From: Nitrososphaerales archaeon TH5894
GTDB lineage: Archaea; Thermoproteota; Nitrososphaeria; Nitrososphaerales; Nitrososphaeraceae
Assembly (NCBI GenBank): GCA_014523485.1
Contig: JAATVK010000050.1
Location: 1 to 5,433, forward strand
Direction: 5' to 3'
Length of the DNA stretch: 5,433 nt
Shown here: positions 4,978 to 5,433 of the stretch, piece after piece
Layout: each line of letters begins with the position of its first letter
Position numbering within the stretch: position 1 is the first letter of the stretch
Notes under the pieces: generated by a model
What the model was told of the DNA's origin: nothing
The model's input: only the letters and a program-made list of their open reading frames with translations
Database searches by the model: none
Position numbers and translations under genes: made by a program

Positions 4978-5433
4978 ATGAAGAATAGATATGCTATTTT
5001 AGTAATAGATATGTTAAATGACTTTGTCAATGGAAGATTACGACTTGAAGGAGTTGAAGCTATAGTACAAAATATCCAGAAGTTACTCTACTCTGCGAGG
5101 GAACATAATATTCCTATTATATACTGCAACGACGCACACGACGTAAAAGATAGAGAATTAAAAATTTGGGGAGAACATGCAATCAAAGGTACGAAGGGGG
5201 CACAAGTCATTAAAGAATTAAAACCCATGGCAAATGACTATGTAATAACAAAGAATACGTATAGTGCATTTTTTAATACCAAGTTAAAAGATTTACTACA
5301 ATCATTTTATAAAGGACAAGGTGCGAATTTTCTTATAGTAACAGGTATTCATACCGATATTTGCGTTAAGCATACTGTATACGATGCTTTCTTAAATGGT
5401 TATAACATAACAGTTGCGGAGGACGGAGTAAAA
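4978..5433 (+). CDS. pncA: Nicotinamidase-like cysteine hydrolase (isochorismatase superfamily); 3' end missing
   Basis: The frame runs for 152 codons from ATG 4978 to the window edge without a stop; the family is usually about 180-210 residues, so a few dozen are missing. The catalytic triad is visible: Asp11 in V-I-D-M, Lys92 in I-T-K-N-T-Y-S-A-F, and Cys129 in T-G-I-H-T-D-I-C-V, where the T-D-I-C-V stretch carries the nucleophile. Metal ligands fit the nicotinamidase pattern: Asp52 and His54 in N-D-A-H and His67 in W-G-E-H, with Glu60 as a possible extra ligand. The predicted reaction is nicotinamide plus water to nicotinate plus ammonia. The adjacent NAPRT gene uses nicotinate, which strongly favours nicotinamidase over isochorismatase or N-carbamoylsarcosine amidase. 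W-G-E-H-A-I-K-G-T differs from the classic W-P-x-H-C-x-x-G-T, as in the shorter cysteine-hydrolase branch, so an amidase of another small amide is still possible. It is a cytoplasmic protein with no signal peptide. Confidence 0.88.
   Translation, partial: MKNRYAILVIDMLNDFVNGRLRLEGVEAIVQNIQKLLYSAREHNIPIIYCNDAHDVKDRELKIWGEHAIKGTKGAQVIKELKPMANDYVITKNTYSAFFNTKLKDLLQSFYKGQGANFLIVTGIHTDICVKHTVYDAFLNGYNITVAEDGVK

Overview
The window is very AT-rich and reads as archaeal, most likely an ammonia-oxidising Nitrososphaeria (Thaumarchaeota) and perhaps a soil lineage with loosely packed genes. The evidence is A/T-rich TATA-like boxes 20-30 bp before starts, oligo-T tracts rather than GC-rich hairpins as 3' ends, almost no Shine-Dalgarno sequences, two TTG starts forced by protein conservation, and a small heat-shock protein whose central block looks like the archaeal Hsp20 type. 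The lineage is inferred from protein style only; no rRNA or other marker is present.

All five genes lie on the + strand. Bases 1-732 are the 3' part of a GT-A glycosyltransferase resembling glucosyl-3-phosphoglycerate synthase (GT81). After a 245-bp gap, 978-1643 encodes an Hsp20/alpha-crystallin chaperone, followed by a perfect 24-bp tandem duplication and a double oligo-T terminator. The 374-bp gap to the next gene holds a 14-bp palindrome, an imperfect 13-bp hairpin and a cluster of TTGTAT half-sites. Bases 2018-2995 encode a GH130-family glycoside phosphorylase/hydrolase. A 553-bp gene-free stretch follows, with one nested stem-loop near 3173-3232 that could be an RNA element. Bases 3549-4922 encode nicotinate phosphoribosyltransferase, and after 55 bp with its own TATA box, 4978-5433 encodes the first 152 residues of a nicotinamidase-like cysteine hydrolase that runs off the window.

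The last two genes make biochemical sense together: nicotinamidase converts nicotinamide to nicotinate, and NAPRT converts nicotinate to NaMN, which is NAD salvage by the Preiss-Handler route. The first three genes could share a stress or compatible-solute theme (glucosylglycerate-type synthesis, chaperone, glycoside turnover). However, each has its own spacer and probably its own promoter, so that link is speculative. Nothing here is a mobile element, CRISPR array, tRNA or rRNA. The genes belong to known families; the least explained material is in the intergenic regions.
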